64,000 nucleotides of DNA from Phocoena phocoena (lineage: Eukaryota > Chordata > Mammalia > Artiodactyla > Phocoenidae), in the NCBI RefSeq assembly GCF_963924675.1, contig NC_089235.1, forward strand, positions 59,764,220 to 59,828,219, read 5' to 3'. The translations under genes were made by a program, and so were the position numbers. This document shows positions 1 through 11,210 of the stretch, one piece after another. The stretch's first letter is position 1. Each line of letters opens with the position of its first letter. The notes under the pieces were generated by a model. It saw only the letters and a program-made list of their open reading frames with translations, was not told the origin of the DNA and did not search any database.

Positions 1-532
1 TACTACACCAATATTTCACTGCAAACGGAAGAATCTAGTAAACAATCAGGTTACTACGGAGGGAACTTTACAGCCTCCTGATACCTTTGGGGACAAGAGA
101 AAAGATGGCAGTGAGGTCTGCTGCTCTAAATGCTTCCTGGCTCTTGTCACTATCCTTGATATAAATTCTGATTAGCTATAAGGGTGGCAACCCAGAGAAC
201 CCAGGGAACTGGTGAGCAGGGCTGTATAAGAAATAATAGTTTTGACTTGGCTTTTTCATGGCTTATCTCCACTTTCATAGTCAGCTCCTAGGAGCGCCAG
301 ACTCCAGAGAGGCTGTGGGCGAGAAGAGTTCCCAGAGTGACGGGGTGCTTTGCAGCACTAGGATATCCCCTGTCTTGTCTGTGTGAATGTAGCTGATTGT
401 CAGAGCCATCATGGTTCCTTCTGAGTGCACTGCCTGTGCCCCACCCCACCAGATCAAAGACAAAAGCTGGAGATGCGACGTCGCCCGTGTGTACAAATCA
501 GTGCCAATCTCACTGTGATTCTTTATCAACAG
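1..532 (+). other. SLC30A8: SLC30A8 last intron, 3' part
   Basis: Sequence upstream of the terminal exon. It has no further exon matching ZnT8. The apparent open frame running from 397 into the exon is intronic read-through. No repeat was recognised here. Confidence 0.8.
509..532 (+). promoter_or_regulatory. SLC30A8: Splice acceptor of SLC30A8 last exon
   Basis: A TCTCAC branch-point-like element is followed by a short T-rich run (GATTCTTTATCAACAG) and AG at 531-532. Joining here gives the phase needed for the Thr-Ala-Ala-Ser-Arg order of ZnT8. The next AG, 3 nt downstream, would delete one Ala and is the alternative. Confidence 0.75.
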
Positions 533-678
533 CAGCCAGCCGGGACAGCCAGGTGGTTCGGAGAGAAATTGCGAAAGCCCTCAGCAATAGCTTTCCTGTG
601 CACTCACTCACCATTCAGATGGAACCTCTAGCCGACCAAGACCCCGATTGCCGTTTCTGTGAAGATCCCCTGGACTAG
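533..678 (+). CDS. SLC30A8: SLC30A8 (ZnT8) terminal coding exon
   Basis: Terminal exon of the zinc transporter ZnT8, a cation diffusion facilitator of pancreatic beta-cell secretory granules that exchanges zinc for protons to supply zinc for insulin crystals. The frame starts in phase (2 nt complete a split Ala codon) and encodes 47 residues to TAG at 676-678. It covers the end of the cytosolic C-terminal domain: [16 protein letters not shown], then HSLTIQME, then a C-terminal DCRFCEDP segment. The CxxC pair is the zinc-binding tail known for human ZnT8. Counting back from a 369-residue human protein, codon 541-543 (CGG, Arg) is residue 325. No frameshift or premature stop is seen. The upstream exons lie left of the window. 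Identification rests on recall of the human C-terminus, nearly identical except for a few substitutions (for example PLD instead of PCD at the end). Confidence 0.94.
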
Positions 679-1389
679 CTCAGTCGCACTGCCAGCTCCC
701 CAAGTTCGATGGGCCACTACGTGCTGCTCTGCAGTTCCTAAGAAACCAAAGGAAGAAGTTTGAGAAATTCATGATACAGTTCAATGCACGTTTTATCCTT
801 CTTCATTTAGCTCCATCCTCCATGAATGAAAATGCGTTTAGATTCATCAGTCCATTGGATTATCAACCCATCTGTAGCTGTGTTCAATTCCAGGAATGTG
901 TGTATAGATTATTCCCGACTCGGGGGTGGGGGGGGGGGGCTGAAATAACAGCTGTTTGTAACCACAGGTGATAAAAAGTTCACCTCCTTTCAATAATGCA
1001 GCCCGAGGCTGAGTGGGTAAAGCTGAACTCACGAAAGTCCTATCAAGAATCAGCGTCAAGGAAGGAGTCACAGATTTTTTCCGAAACACGAAAAGCAAAA
1101 CTGACAGGAGCCAAGTCAGGGGTAAAAGAGAATGTGGGGGTCTAGTACTCCCTTAGAGCTTGACTTTCCCCCTAAGCTGTGATATAATTGGGGGCATTAT
1201 CTTTCTACTCCTTGTCAATATCACTATTCACTAAATGGGATAGAATTCCTCTCTTTATCTTGCTTGCATACTATGCTATGTCTGAAACTGCTGAATTATA
1301 TTTTACTTCCCTGTATAAAAGGCGCCTGTACAAATGAAAAATGAGGAAACTGCTGCTTTTTGAGGGTTTTCATATGGTGTGGCCTAATA

Positions 1390-1650
1390 ATAAAAGAAAA
1401 CGAGGAGGCACAGAGAGGCAGAGTATTTATCCCAAGTCACATGGAAAATAATTTAGTCAAAGAATTAAGATAAGAGCTCCCAGGTCTTGAGTAATATCTA
1501 TGGAGCACCAATTATTGTCCTAGTTGGCTCTTATCTTATACTGGGCTCTTTAGATATGTCCTCTTATTTCATTCTAATGATACCTTTAAAAAGTTCAAAT
1601 TAATACCATCGTTGTATAGATATGGGTGTAAACGTTAGGTAAAGTAACCA
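1390..1650 (-). repeat. MIR SINE relics (two pieces)
   Basis: Piece 1390-1490 resembles the antisense MIR segment around the GAGGCACAGAGAGG core. Piece 1500-1650 resembles the antisense MIR start, with the order GGAGCACCAATTAT then a degraded remainder. They may be one disrupted MIR or two copies. Confidence 0.5.
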
Positions 1651-1659
1651 ATGTCATTT

Positions 1660-2110
1660 ATTCATTCATTTAAAAATACTTTTCGATGCAGGCTATGGGC
1701 TGAGCATTGGTTAAACCAATCTGACATGGCCTTTGCCCTCACAGAACTGTTTCCCCTATGTGGGGAGCCGGGCATTATACTAATAAACACCACCAAGAAT
1801 GTACTACAAATAGCAGCAGGTGATATGAAAGAAGAGGCTGACTGAGATTGGGGGAGGTCAATGGAGGGCCTCTCTGAAGAAATGGCATCCAAGTTGAGAC
1901 TTGAACGAAAAGACAGGTGATAGCCAAATGCATTGTAGAGGGAAGCACATTCTAGAAGAAGCCGGAGAATGAGTGGACACCCTGAAGAAAGAACTGGGTG
2001 CATTTGAGGAATTGAGGAAAGTCCCTGTGGCTGGAGGGTACTAAGTGAAGGATGAGTTAAAGAATATGAAGGACCAGAGCCCGAGGAATAAGCAAGTCCA
2101 AGTTAGAAAG
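1660..2110. repeat. Old dispersed mammalian repeat-like segment
   Basis: Contains the phrase order typical of an old mammalian-wide repeat: stock of cells CCTTTGCCCTCACAGAACTG, then AGGGCCTCTCTGAAGAAATG, then an A/G-rich stretch. Related phrases recur near 8985, 24090, 40195, 52050 and 52640 in this window. I cannot name the family. Confidence 0.4.
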
Positions 2111-2547
2111 TAGCTGAAACCAGATCTAACTTGGCCAAAATCCCATCTACACTTTCTCTTGGAACACTTTTTTTTTTTGGCTGTTTCTTTTTGACCAAGT
2201 AACCTGCATTGACAATCAACCATTATTTCAGAAGTGCCTGATAAAGACGAGCCTACATTCCTCCAAGAATGGGATGAATAAATTGCTGAGTTTAAAAGTA
2301 AAGGCACGGCAATGCTTCTGTAATGTATCCTGTCTTAGGTAGCACTAAACTTGTATCTTGTCTACCCAAAAGTCTGGCGAAAGAAAGAGGAAACCTAAAC
2401 TAATGGAAGTGGTTGTAGACTGACCTACCAAAAGACCTTGCCCCCAGAGACCCTGAATTATACCAGTGACAATGGGGACATGAAAGGGAGAGAGGAGTGA
2501 CATGGTGGAAACAGGGGACTCTGTGGTGGAGGAATGAATGTGAGAGG

Positions 2548-2735
2548 GAATTAGAAACCCTGGTGTGAGTCCCTTTCTGCTGCCTTCCAGATCTGTGACC
2601 TTCAGGGGCTACTCCATTTCTCTGAGCTTTAGATTCTTCTATCTGAAGATGGGGATTATATTTTCATCAATGGGTTTCTGTTAGAATGACATGGGGTAAT
2701 TTCTGTTAGAATTACATGGGATAATGTAAAGAACA
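2548..2735 (+). repeat. MIR SINE
   Basis: Sense MIR order: GTGTGAGTCCC, then ATCTGTGACCTTCAGG, then TTCTTCTATCTGAAGATGGGG and a degraded 3' part. A 25-bp unit (TTTCTGTTAGAATGACATGG...) is tandemly duplicated at about 2675 and 2700. Confidence 0.65.
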
Positions 2736-2744
2736 AGGTTCCTG

Positions 2745-2950
2745 GGACTTCCCTGGTGGTCCAGTGGTTAAGACTCCGAGCTCCCAATGCAGGGGGCCTG
2801 GGTTCAATCCCTGGTCAGGGAACTAGATCGTGCATGCCGCAACTAAGAAGCCCGTGTGCCGCAACTAAAAGATCCCACATGTGCCAACGAAGGTCCCATG
2901 TGCTGCAACTAAGACCCGGTGCAGCCAAAGAAATAAATAAATATTAAAAA
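2745..2950 (+). mobile_element. CHR-1-type SINE
   Basis: tRNA-derived SINE starting ACTTCCCTGGTGGTCCAGTG, with the B-box-like GGTTCAATCCC and an AATAAATAAATATTAAAAA tail. Target-site duplication GAACAAGGTTCCT (2731-2743) and GAACACGGTTCTT (2954-2966), two mismatches. Its more divergent body marks an older subfamily than the copies near 58.8 and 61.2 kb. It lies within the probable SLC30A8 3' UTR. Confidence 0.9.
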
Positions 2951-3009
2951 CAAGAACACGGTTCTTTGTGTGGTAAAAAGTGAGTGCCCCATAGATATGC
3001 TTTCCAATC

Positions 3010-3170
3010 CAGGATTTCTCAACCTTGGCGTTATTGACATTTGGGGCTGGATCAACTCTTTGTTGTGGACGAACTGTTCCAACAACAACAGCAAAAAGTT
3101 GTTTCTGTGCATCATAGGATGTTTAGCAGCATCCCCGGGCTCTACCCATTAGCTACTACTAGCACTCTCC
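3010..3170 (-). mobile_element. MER20 (hAT-Charlie) fragment
   Basis: Order CAGGATTTCTCAACCTTGGC, then TATTGACATTTGGGGCTGG, CTCTTTGTTGTGG, then ATAGGATGTTTAGCAGCATC is antisense MER20, a non-autonomous DNA transposon of placental mammals. It breaks off at the CA repeat. Confidence 0.8.
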
Positions 3171-3199
3171 AACACACACACACACACACACACACACAC
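3171..3199. repeat. (CA)n microsatellite
   Basis: About 14 CA units replacing the distal part of the MER20 copy. Confidence 0.98.
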
Positions 3200-3869
3200 T
3201 TATAGACTAAAAGGGAAAATACAGCAGTTGAGTGGGGCACGGAGGTCTTGGCCCTCAGGATGGCTGCCTTTTGACAAGAAGCCAATGGGATAAGAGGAAG
3301 TAATTTGAGGCTTCTCTTTACATTCCAGGTCCACTTCTGTTCACTTTCCAGATCCTCCAACAAGGGGACAGGAGTATTTAACATGATTTGTCTGAGACTA
3401 GGACGTTCTTTGGGCTGTGGTTTTCTCCTAGACAGGGTTACTGTGTCTCAGAGCCAGGGACACATGATCTCGTTTTTCCTCTCCTTGCCTCATGGTAAAT
3501 AAACCCAGGCACGCAGTATGTCTCCTTGGTCCAGGCCAGGCATGCTTCTCTTCTTTTCTTTTCCAACTCCCCTGAGCAGAGAGCTGAGTGGGTAAGTTAG
3601 GCCAAGGCCTTTTGTGCAGATCTAGCCATCCATCTTTCCTTCCCACCCCGTCTTTGCACAGGGGGAATTGAATGTGCTGGTCTCAAGATTTAGATTTAAG
3701 TAGTAGGAAGGAAATGGAAGGCTCACTTCAGCCTCCAGCTGGAGCACTGTGTTCTGAATGTGGAAACATTTCACTGGGTTATTGGATCTTGCCTCAGATA
3801 TTAAGGATGCACTATTTTGATTTGTATTGTTCTATTATTCTTTGTGTGGCTCTCACCTGTGGAGAGTCA

Positions 3870-3875
3870 AATAAA
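3870..3875 (+). promoter_or_regulatory. Candidate SLC30A8 polyadenylation signal
   Basis: AATAAA followed 16-30 nt later by a G/T-rich stretch (GTGGGTCTGGTTTGG, 3891-3905), the usual layout of a cleavage site. Another AATAAA at 4184-4189 lacks as clear a G/T-rich element and is the alternative. Confidence 0.4.
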
Positions 3876-3895
3876 GATGTGCAGGCCTCGGTGGG

Positions 3896-5544
3896 TCTGG
3901 TTTGGAACCTGAACTTCTGTAGTTTTTAACATACCCGGAGATGATTCTAAAGAACAGCTGGAGTCTAGAAGAACCTCAGCCAAAGGAGGTCACTAAGTGG
4001 GGGATTCAGACACATACTCAGATACCTATAATAATTTCTCAAGTTACAGCCATGTGGATGGGGTACGAAGGGAGCATAGAGTGGTGGGGACTGCAGTGTG
4101 GACATGGCCACTGAGACTTCATGCCATTGAGCTGACAGCCATGCTAGACTTTGAATTATATATGGAGGTCCTCCAGGCAGATGAATAAAAGGGCATTTGA
4201 GACCAAGGGAAGACTATGTGTAAGTCATGCTTGTGTTTCTCTGCTGGTTTTTAATTTGAAAAGCAGAATATATGTGGCAAAGAAAACGACCAACTCTGTG
4301 ATGTTTAAAACGATGTAATTTTTGCTACTTTGTCATTATTAATATTGAGAAGAACAGGAGTTCTGCCTTTGATGATTTTTATGTCATTGTCAGCATCTAG
4401 CAGGGTGCTGGAAACCCAGCAGGCGTTAATAATTGCTGAGGCAATGACTCTGGGGCTATATGTGGGCCTTGTCATTATTTTTCATTTACATTTGTATTTT
4501 TCTGAAACTTTGAGGGCCAAGAAAACATTGACTTCGACTGAGGAGGTCACATCTGTGCCATCTCTGCAAATCAATCAGCACCGCTGAAAGAGCTACTTAC
4601 TTAGCAATCTGCTGACGGCTCGCCCTCCTCAGTGGAGACAGACAGACATGTCCCACACCTCAGGAAGCACGCTTAGGCAACCAGAATGAGGCGCACTCAG
4701 GTTCCTAGTGGCTCCTGCCTCAGCTGGTTCTCGGAACAGAAGGGACGGTTCACGCCAACTCACGTCTCCTGTCTGAAGGGCCACTGAATGGTTTCGCTTT
4801 TCTATATTTTCTACAGGACAGACTTCTAAAGGACAGATGACCCGGCAAACACACAAGTTCTAGTGGCATTGTCTGCTCTGCTTTTTTTTGAAATCGTGTT
4901 AATCTTCGATTTTATGTCAGAAACACATTGAATGCCAGGTAATCATAAGGGAGATGGACTTGTACGTCAACCAAAAGAATAGCCCATGGCTCCAAGCCAT
5001 TTCTACTATGCCCCTGAAACTCTACTTCTTTAGTTGACTAGATTGAAAACTCTGGATGGTAGATGTTTTTGTGTTAAAGTCAAGACAATCTGCAATGGGG
5101 ATTTTAAGGATTTGAGATGAAAGAACAGCTGCCACCAAAGGACTTCATGTGCCAGACATCACTGTTGAAGGTCTGTTGCTCCCTTTTCCCCCTCCTTGGC
5201 ATGGTCAGAACTCCAGGCCATTGAAGTTACTGGAATAGTGAATTCTTTACTTCGTGGCATTGTACTCTCTCTGGCTATTGAAACATTAATGATCTTTCAT
5301 GACTTTCAAAGCAACATGCTTTATTCAGCAGAATACTAAAATCAGGCCAATTGTACTGCTGCCCCCCTCCATCCTTAATATGCTTCACTGTCATCCAGTA
5401 CCCGGTCAAGATTTATCTAGGACTCTATGGTGATGTTAGGGCCCATAAAAGAAATTTATGGGTTCCATATGTTTGGTTAGAGATGGAAAATGGGAATGTT
5501 GAAGGACATGAAGGAAAGAATGCTTATCCTTTGAACAGCTGTTC
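3896..5544. other. Intergenic, mostly unique
   Basis: No gene seen. A short stretch at 4366-4450 (CTAGCAGGGTGCTGGAAACC then GCGTTAATAATTGCTGA) resembles an L2 3' end. The rest has no recognised repeat. Confidence 0.5.
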
Positions 5545-5755
5545 TGTCAACTGCCTGAGCTTGAATCTTAGTTCTTCCCTTTTTAGCTCTGTGACCTCAA
5601 GCTAGTTACTTAAAGACTCTGTCCCTGTTTCTGATCAGCAAAACTTCCCTATTCAGAGGCATGAGAATTTAATAAATGAGGACACTTAAGGAAGTTGCAT
5701 TTGTGCATAGCAGGTAGTTAGCACTCAGTAAATCTTAACTGTTATTTACTGTTAT
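5545..5755 (+). repeat. MIR SINE
   Basis: Sense MIR: TAGCTCTGTGACCTCAAGC, a degraded middle, then AGTTAGCACTCAGTAAATCTT. Confidence 0.7.
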
Positions 5756-5791
5756 GTACAAAATGAGTATGTATGCATGTGTGCACAGAGA

Positions 5792-5893
5792 TTTTTTTAA
5801 CATCTTTATTGGAGTATAATTGCTTTACAATGGTGTGTTAGTTTCTGTTTCATAACGAAGTGAATCAGCTATACATATATCCCCGTATCTCCT
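5792..5893 (-). mobile_element. L1 3' end, heavily 5'-truncated
   Basis: T-run plus AACATCTTTATTGGAGTATA, then GTGTGTTAGTTTCTG and GTGAATCAGCTATACATA: the cetacean-type L1 3' UTR in antisense, only about 100 bp. Confidence 0.85.
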
Positions 5894-8027
5894 ATATCAT
5901 GCCAACTTTTAAAAGGTTTTGAGTCATCAACACACTCCCACAAGAGAATGGCCAAATTATTGGTGAGAATTAAACAGGGCTTTCTCTCACAGGGAGTGAC
6001 TGAGGCTTGCTGAGATGAAGCCTTGTCTGAGAGAGTGTTACCTAGTAAGGGAGTCCTGGATTCATTAAAATAGTTAAGTCCCTTTCTGACATGCTTTGAA
6101 AACTTCTACTTTTATCTTTGAAATAAAAGCTGAATGAGTCACTCAAAGTGCGTTTGTTAGCAAAGTCTAACTGTCCAGTTCAATGAAGGCAGAGTCACAG
6201 ACCCCCTAGGCCTTGTAACCTGTTCCTATGAAACATCACTTCCTTGGTTTCTTGGTGTCTCTTTCTCTCATGGAGTTGAGACTTGCTCTAACCAGGTGCA
6301 TTTCCTTCTGCTGGCCTCTAAATTGTCATTGCCATATTCAGATCATTTACTTACCTGTTAAATTTTGCAAGCCGACAGACAAAGGCCTTTAGCACTCTGG
6401 TGTCAAAAAAAAGTGCTCCTGGGCATATACTTTTTATAGATTCTTGGAGAATGCTGCTCTCCTGCGCCATCCCCACCCAATGAAACGGAAGCCAGAGAAC
6501 CCAGCAAAGAGACAGACCTCATTTCCTGCAATTAGCTTTCAAGTACCTTAAGGAAATGATTTTCTCAGCTCATCTCCCTGTACTCCCTGTTTGGGATCAC
6601 AGGGCAAACTGCTTAGATGACTAATTACAGAAATCATTAAAGGCACCAAGCAAATGTTGTCTTTGAATACCCACCTCCCCAGTTTTACAAGTCCTGCTTG
6701 GCCTGAAAGTGATGAAACCACTTAATAGTCCAGCGCAGGCGGATGTTAAAAAAACGGTGACCATATGTGGTTCAGTTTCCTAACTTTCAGATTTCACACT
6801 TCATGTTTGTCATTCTGTTACTGGGCATCTGTTTAAATTCTATTTTAAAATGTTAATATATGTTTAAAACAAAATGAGGAAAAAGAGAATTTGGGTTAAG
6901 TCATCATCTTTTGATCACTAAAATCATGACAGAAAATGTTTCTCATGACACCCATCCGGACTGTATTGAGAATACACACATCCACTCTCAGTCTTTTATT
7001 GGAGGGAAGAACCCGTTTGAGGAGCAGATTAGTCTAAGAGAGATCAAAGGTGACCTAAGAATCAGAGGCACTTCTGAAATCGTCCTGGTCATTGCTATGA
7101 AGCCCCAGTGGGGGAAGAGGATGGTGGTCAGAGGCTACGGTAGCCCTTGACAGTTGTAAAAAATCAAACACACTTGTCCTTCTTCAACCATAAAGGCCAG
7201 GAAGTGATGAGAGATGTCAAACTGAATTGCACCCTTTTCAGGTATGTCAAGCAAGACCCAGGAGATAAGGTATCAATATAATTGCCCTATATTTCCTTTC
7301 TTCAAAGGGGTACCCATTTGCTGCAAACATAATTGTCCTATTTGCAGCCATTAAAACCACGTGGTTGATGTACACAGTCCAACGGCACCGTCACATGCTA
7401 TTTCCCTAGACCTGTCGAGTCTAGGAGTGTTTTGGGGTACTACAGAAGAAGAAAGGGTGCCAGCTGCACTGAAGATACTATAAACCATGGTGAGTTAACC
7501 TGTACAATGGAATCAGCTTCAGATGTGACCTTGGGGTCTTCTTTGAAGTTGAACCGAATTCTTCAAATGGGATTCAGCAGGAACTTCATAGACCAATACC
7601 CTGTTTCTTTTCCATCCCCTCCCCTATTTTTTTTTTTTTTACAGAGATGAATAGGGGATTTTCTTTGGCCTCTATATGGGATTTATCAACAAGAATTTCT
7701 TTTACTGTCCCGTTCTCCACTCCAAATGTGTCTCTGACATGGCAGAAGCCACAACCAGAAACATATGAGTGCTCTGTGTTGACGTTTCATTAGAGCAATA
7801 CCTTCTATGAGTAATTAATAGCCCAGAAAGGTGAGGCCTCCTTTTCTGGTTTCCACTTTCTCACAGAGTTCAGCACCTTGTATGAATCTGGATGAGGAAA
7901 GGACAGCTCAGATTTCCCTGGCTCAGTAAGCCCTGAATTCATAAATAAGAAGCAGGTTCTTCTTCCATTCAATCTCTAATCCTTTATAAACAGAAAACCA
8001 CGGAGAAGGTTTTTCAGGATCTTAGAT
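5894..8027. other. Intergenic, no gene recognised
   Basis: No repeat clearly recognised apart from a T-run at 7627-7641. Notable short motifs: a TAATTA-containing stretch with a FOX-like GCAAATGTT nearby (about 6620-6660), and a CCACGTGG E-box palindrome at about 7357-7364. Confidence 0.5.
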
Positions 8028-8575
8028 GAGATCATCTACCCAAAGTTATCTACAGATTCAATGTAACTAATATCAAAATTCCATCGCAATTTATCACAGA
8101 AATAGAAAAAGCAATCTTAAAATTCATATGGAAGCACAAAAGAGCCTAAAGAGCCAAACTAATCTCGAGCAAAACAGAGCTGTAGGCATTACGTTTCCTG
8201 ATTTCAAAATATATCGCAAAGCAACAGGAATCAACAGTATGGTACTGGCATAAAAACAGACATTTGACCAATGCAATAGAATAGAGACCCCCGAAATAAA
8301 TCCATGCATTTATGGTCAACTGATCTTCGGTAAGGTACCAAGAACACACAATTTGGAAAGGATAGTCTCTTTAATGATATTGGGGAAACTGTGCCTTTAT
8401 CTCACAGTGTGTACAAAAATCAACTCAAAATGGATTACAGACTTAGAGGTAAGACCAGAAATTGTAAAACGACTTGAAGAAAACATAGGGAAAAGGCTTG
8501 ACATTGGTTTGGGCAATAACTTTTTTGGATATAACCTCACAAGGAGTTATAATGCAAATCTGTAGGACCTGACAA
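8028..8575 (+). mobile_element. Old L1 ORF2 fragment
   Basis: Conceptual translation with stops gives L1 ORF2 C-terminal phrases ([19 protein letters not shown], then [20 protein letters not shown]). No L1 3' UTR or tail follows, so it is an internal remnant. Confidence 0.85.
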
Positions 8576-8984
8576 TATTTGGAAGGTATTTAAAGCAAAC
8601 GCCTGTTAAGCTAAAAAAGTGCCTGTTTTGCTAGGGCGCCAACCCAGATAATAAGGTAAGTGTAAATTACTTTCCTATTGTGCACAGAAATAGAATAAAC
8701 TGGGAAAGCGGAGATATGCGGTGGAGAATGGGATATGGTAGAGAGAAGGGTAAGAGGTTGAGGATAATAGAGTAAAACTGATTCATAAGTTACACATATC
8801 CTGGGGAGGACATCAAAATAATGTGATGCAAGTGTAATAAAAGACGGCTGTTTCCCTCCATTCTTAGCAAAGTCAAATAGAAATTGGGGTATTTTAAATA
8901 CTAATGCCAATGCAGGGCAGAATTTAAGTCACCTAAAGCTGCCTTTGCTTTTTCATCCACTTGTTTATTTAATGAGATTTTAAG

Positions 8985-9360
8985 GGTTAATACGTGCCAG
9001 GCTCTGTGACTGACAAGGGGATCCAGGAGTGATGATGATACTCACATTCCAGTAGGGGATATGGACAATAAAGAAATAAACAAAGACCTAAATAAGACAT
9101 TTTTCAGATAGGGGTAAGTAGTAAGAAGATGAAAGCAGATGATACGGTAATGACTGGTGTGGGCTAGAGGGGGGCAGTTATCTATACAGGGTGATCATGT
9201 AGGTCCTTTATGAGTAGATGGCATCTGGGCTGAGCCCGGATGTTAGGAAGAAGCCAGCCATGCAAAATGGTGGAGGAAAGGGGAGGGCAGCATGTGCAAA
9301 GGCCCGAGGCAGGAAGGACTTGGCACGTTTGAAGAAAAGAAGTCAGTGCGTCTGAGCATA
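8985..9360. repeat. Old dispersed mammalian repeat-like segment
   Basis: Same family as 1660-2110: GCCAGGCTCTGTG, CATTCCAGTAGGGGATATGG, then GCAAAGGCCCGAGGCAGGAA. Family not named. Confidence 0.45.
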
Positions 9361-9589
9361 TGAGCAAGGCCAGGGAAAGAGGGACATGCTGGGCTGGGCT
9401 GTCAAGGAACAAAGCTGGAATTTTAGTAAATGCAAAGATCTCCACTGGATGGAAAGGGGAACTGCACCAGAAACTTGGTCTGCTACGGCTCTGTAGCTTT
9501 GCGCTTTGTGTTTTTGCAAAATACATTTTCAGACAAATTCATCAAAGATTTACCAAGTATCAAAAAATCCTTTGTAAAGAAATGCTCCA

Positions 9590-9593
<4 letters not shown>

Positions 9594-9634
<41 letters not shown>
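9594..9634. repeat. (AC)n microsatellite
   Basis: About 20 AC units. Confidence 0.98.
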
Positions 9635-9637
<3 letters not shown>

Positions 9638-9854
9638 TGGAGAAAGTGAAACACTACACTCAGGGAAACACCCCCCACGATCAGTGCAAGGAGAATCATC
9701 AGGTGGAAGGGGGAGACAGGATGACTAGATGACCAGTAAAACTCCACGCTCCTGGGATGCAGCTCTCCTTTGGAGCTTTTCTCCTATCTGCCTTCACAAA
9801 CATTTAAACAAGATTATGATAAAATAAACCCAAAAATGGTTTTCTTTTTCTCTT

Positions 9855-9877
9855 TGTTTTGTTTTGTTTTGTTTTGG
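9855..9877. repeat. (GTTTT)n simple repeat
   Basis: Four to five GTTTT units after a T-rich lead. Confidence 0.9.
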
Positions 9878-10334
9878 CTTTTAAGGCATGAATTCCTCCT
9901 CTGGGTCTGTAGGAGCTGTCCCTTTCCTTCATGCAGCCACCAAGGAGAAGGCATGATATCCAGACAATCCCCACCATTGACTCTAAGGCCCATATCTTAT
10001 CCATACCTGATCTGGGACAATCTTGGCCTCTCTCCAGAGAAGCTAGTTTAAAGTTTATTATTTACAAACCTTGTTGCCTTTTAAACAATTACATTCTGAA
10101 AATATACATCATACACAGGGTTAAATGCTAGACTGCTCAGTTGAGGTCATCTGGCCTGATTTCACCTTCCAGTTTCATCTACGATCACTGTTCACAAGTA
10201 TCCTATACTGAGAGTCTCCCCTGTTCACAAGCAGGCTTTCACAGTTCACGGCTCTATGCTTTGGCTCATTTCCCTTCCTGAGCTGCCCTCTCTTCCTTCT
10301 TCCCCCTCCCCAAAAATCGCATAGTCTACAGATT

Positions 10335-10600
10335 TCCAGTTATAAGACAAATAAGTTCTGGGGATGTAATGTACAGTAGGGTGACTATAGTTAACAATAC
10401 TGTATTGTATATTTGAAAACTGCTAAAAGAGTAGATCTTAAAAGTTCTCATTACAAGAAAATGTGACTATGTTGATGTTAGCTAAACTCATCATGGTGAT
10501 CATTTTGCGACATATACATATATCAAATCATTATGTTATACACCTGAAACTTATAAAATATGGTATGTCAATTACACCTCAATAAAACTGGAAGAAAACC
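10335..10600 (+). mobile_element. L1MA-type 3' UTR fragment
   Basis: Order AGTTCTGGGGATGTAATGTA, GGGTGACTATAGTTAACAAT, GAGTAGATCTTAAAAGTTCT, CATTATGTTATACACCTG, then CCTCAATAAAACTGG: an old L1 3' UTR with its AATAAA and A-rich end. Confidence 0.8.
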
Positions 10601-10699
10601 ACCACAACAAAAACTCTCCTATCCAGCCTCCAGAGTCTTGCCAAAGATTGACTCTGAAGATTTTCCGTCTTCCTCTTTCAGAAGTTAGTCCCTCCATCT

Positions 10700-10915
10700 T
10701 CCTTGTTTATTCAACATTTTGTAGGAACTTATTACATTCCACAAAAAATATTTATTTACATCAATATTTAAATTTTGACTTTCCCAGTTAGATTTTGAGC
10801 CCCTCAAAAGCAGTGGTCTTTATCTTATTTGGCTTTTTATCCTCCCCTAGAAACTGTCATTGTACTTAGCATCTAAGTAATCGTGGGATAGCTTGTCAAA
10901 TGAATAATAATGGAA
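10700..10915 (+). repeat. L2 LINE 3' fragment (probable)
   Basis: AGATTTTGAGCCCCTCAAAA, then TTAGCATCTAAGTAATCG and AAATGAATAATAA resemble a degraded L2 3' end. Confidence 0.45.
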
Positions 10916-11009
10916 TATATCAACTTCTGAAACATAGGAGCAGCTCATGATCTCTGATCAAGCCCTTAAGGAAGTGCAGTGCAGGGAGATGAGAATAGGT
11001 GATAGGAAG

Positions 11010-11210
11010 TGTAACAGGACAGGTGTCAACACAGCCAGTTCTGTCCTTGTAAATTAATCACAGCTAACTCTGGAGTTCTGTCTCCCCACAAGTAAAATGG
11101 GAATAAGAATCTCCCTTCCGTTGTTACAGAGACCAAATGGGATAGCATAGGTGAAAGCACTTTATGAACTGTAAACCATCATATAATCAGCAGATATTAT
11201 TATTAACTGC
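11010..11210 (+). repeat. MIR SINE
   Basis: CAAGTAAAATGGGAATAAGA, then a degraded CTTCCGTTGTTACAGAGACC, then GAAAGCACTTTATGAACTGT: sense MIR. Confidence 0.65.

Larger units (their letters stand above)
679..3895 (+). other. SLC30A8: Probable SLC30A8 3' UTR
   Basis: Follows the stop codon directly. The human transcript has, as I recall, a 3' UTR of several kb, so the UTR probably runs to a polyadenylation signal near 3870. Within it are a 12-G run (928-939), two MIR relics, an old dispersed repeat, a CHR SINE, a MER20 piece and a CA repeat. Earlier AATAAA-like motifs (around 1388, 2275, 3497) could give shorter forms. The extent is inferred, not seen. Confidence 0.5.
8576..10334. other. Intergenic, repeats and unique DNA
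   Basis: Apart from the dispersed repeat and simple repeats listed separately, no gene is recognised. Open frames over the AC repeat are not credible. Confidence 0.5.

Noticed and set aside
1314..1321. TATAAAAG followed by GGCGCC, a textbook TATA box
   Set aside because: It lies in the probable SLC30A8 3' UTR, with no initiator, CpG or following gene. Likely chance.
2745..2830. tRNA-like A and B boxes
   Set aside because: Part of tRNA-Glu-derived SINEs; no genuine tRNA gene cloverleaf was found in the window.
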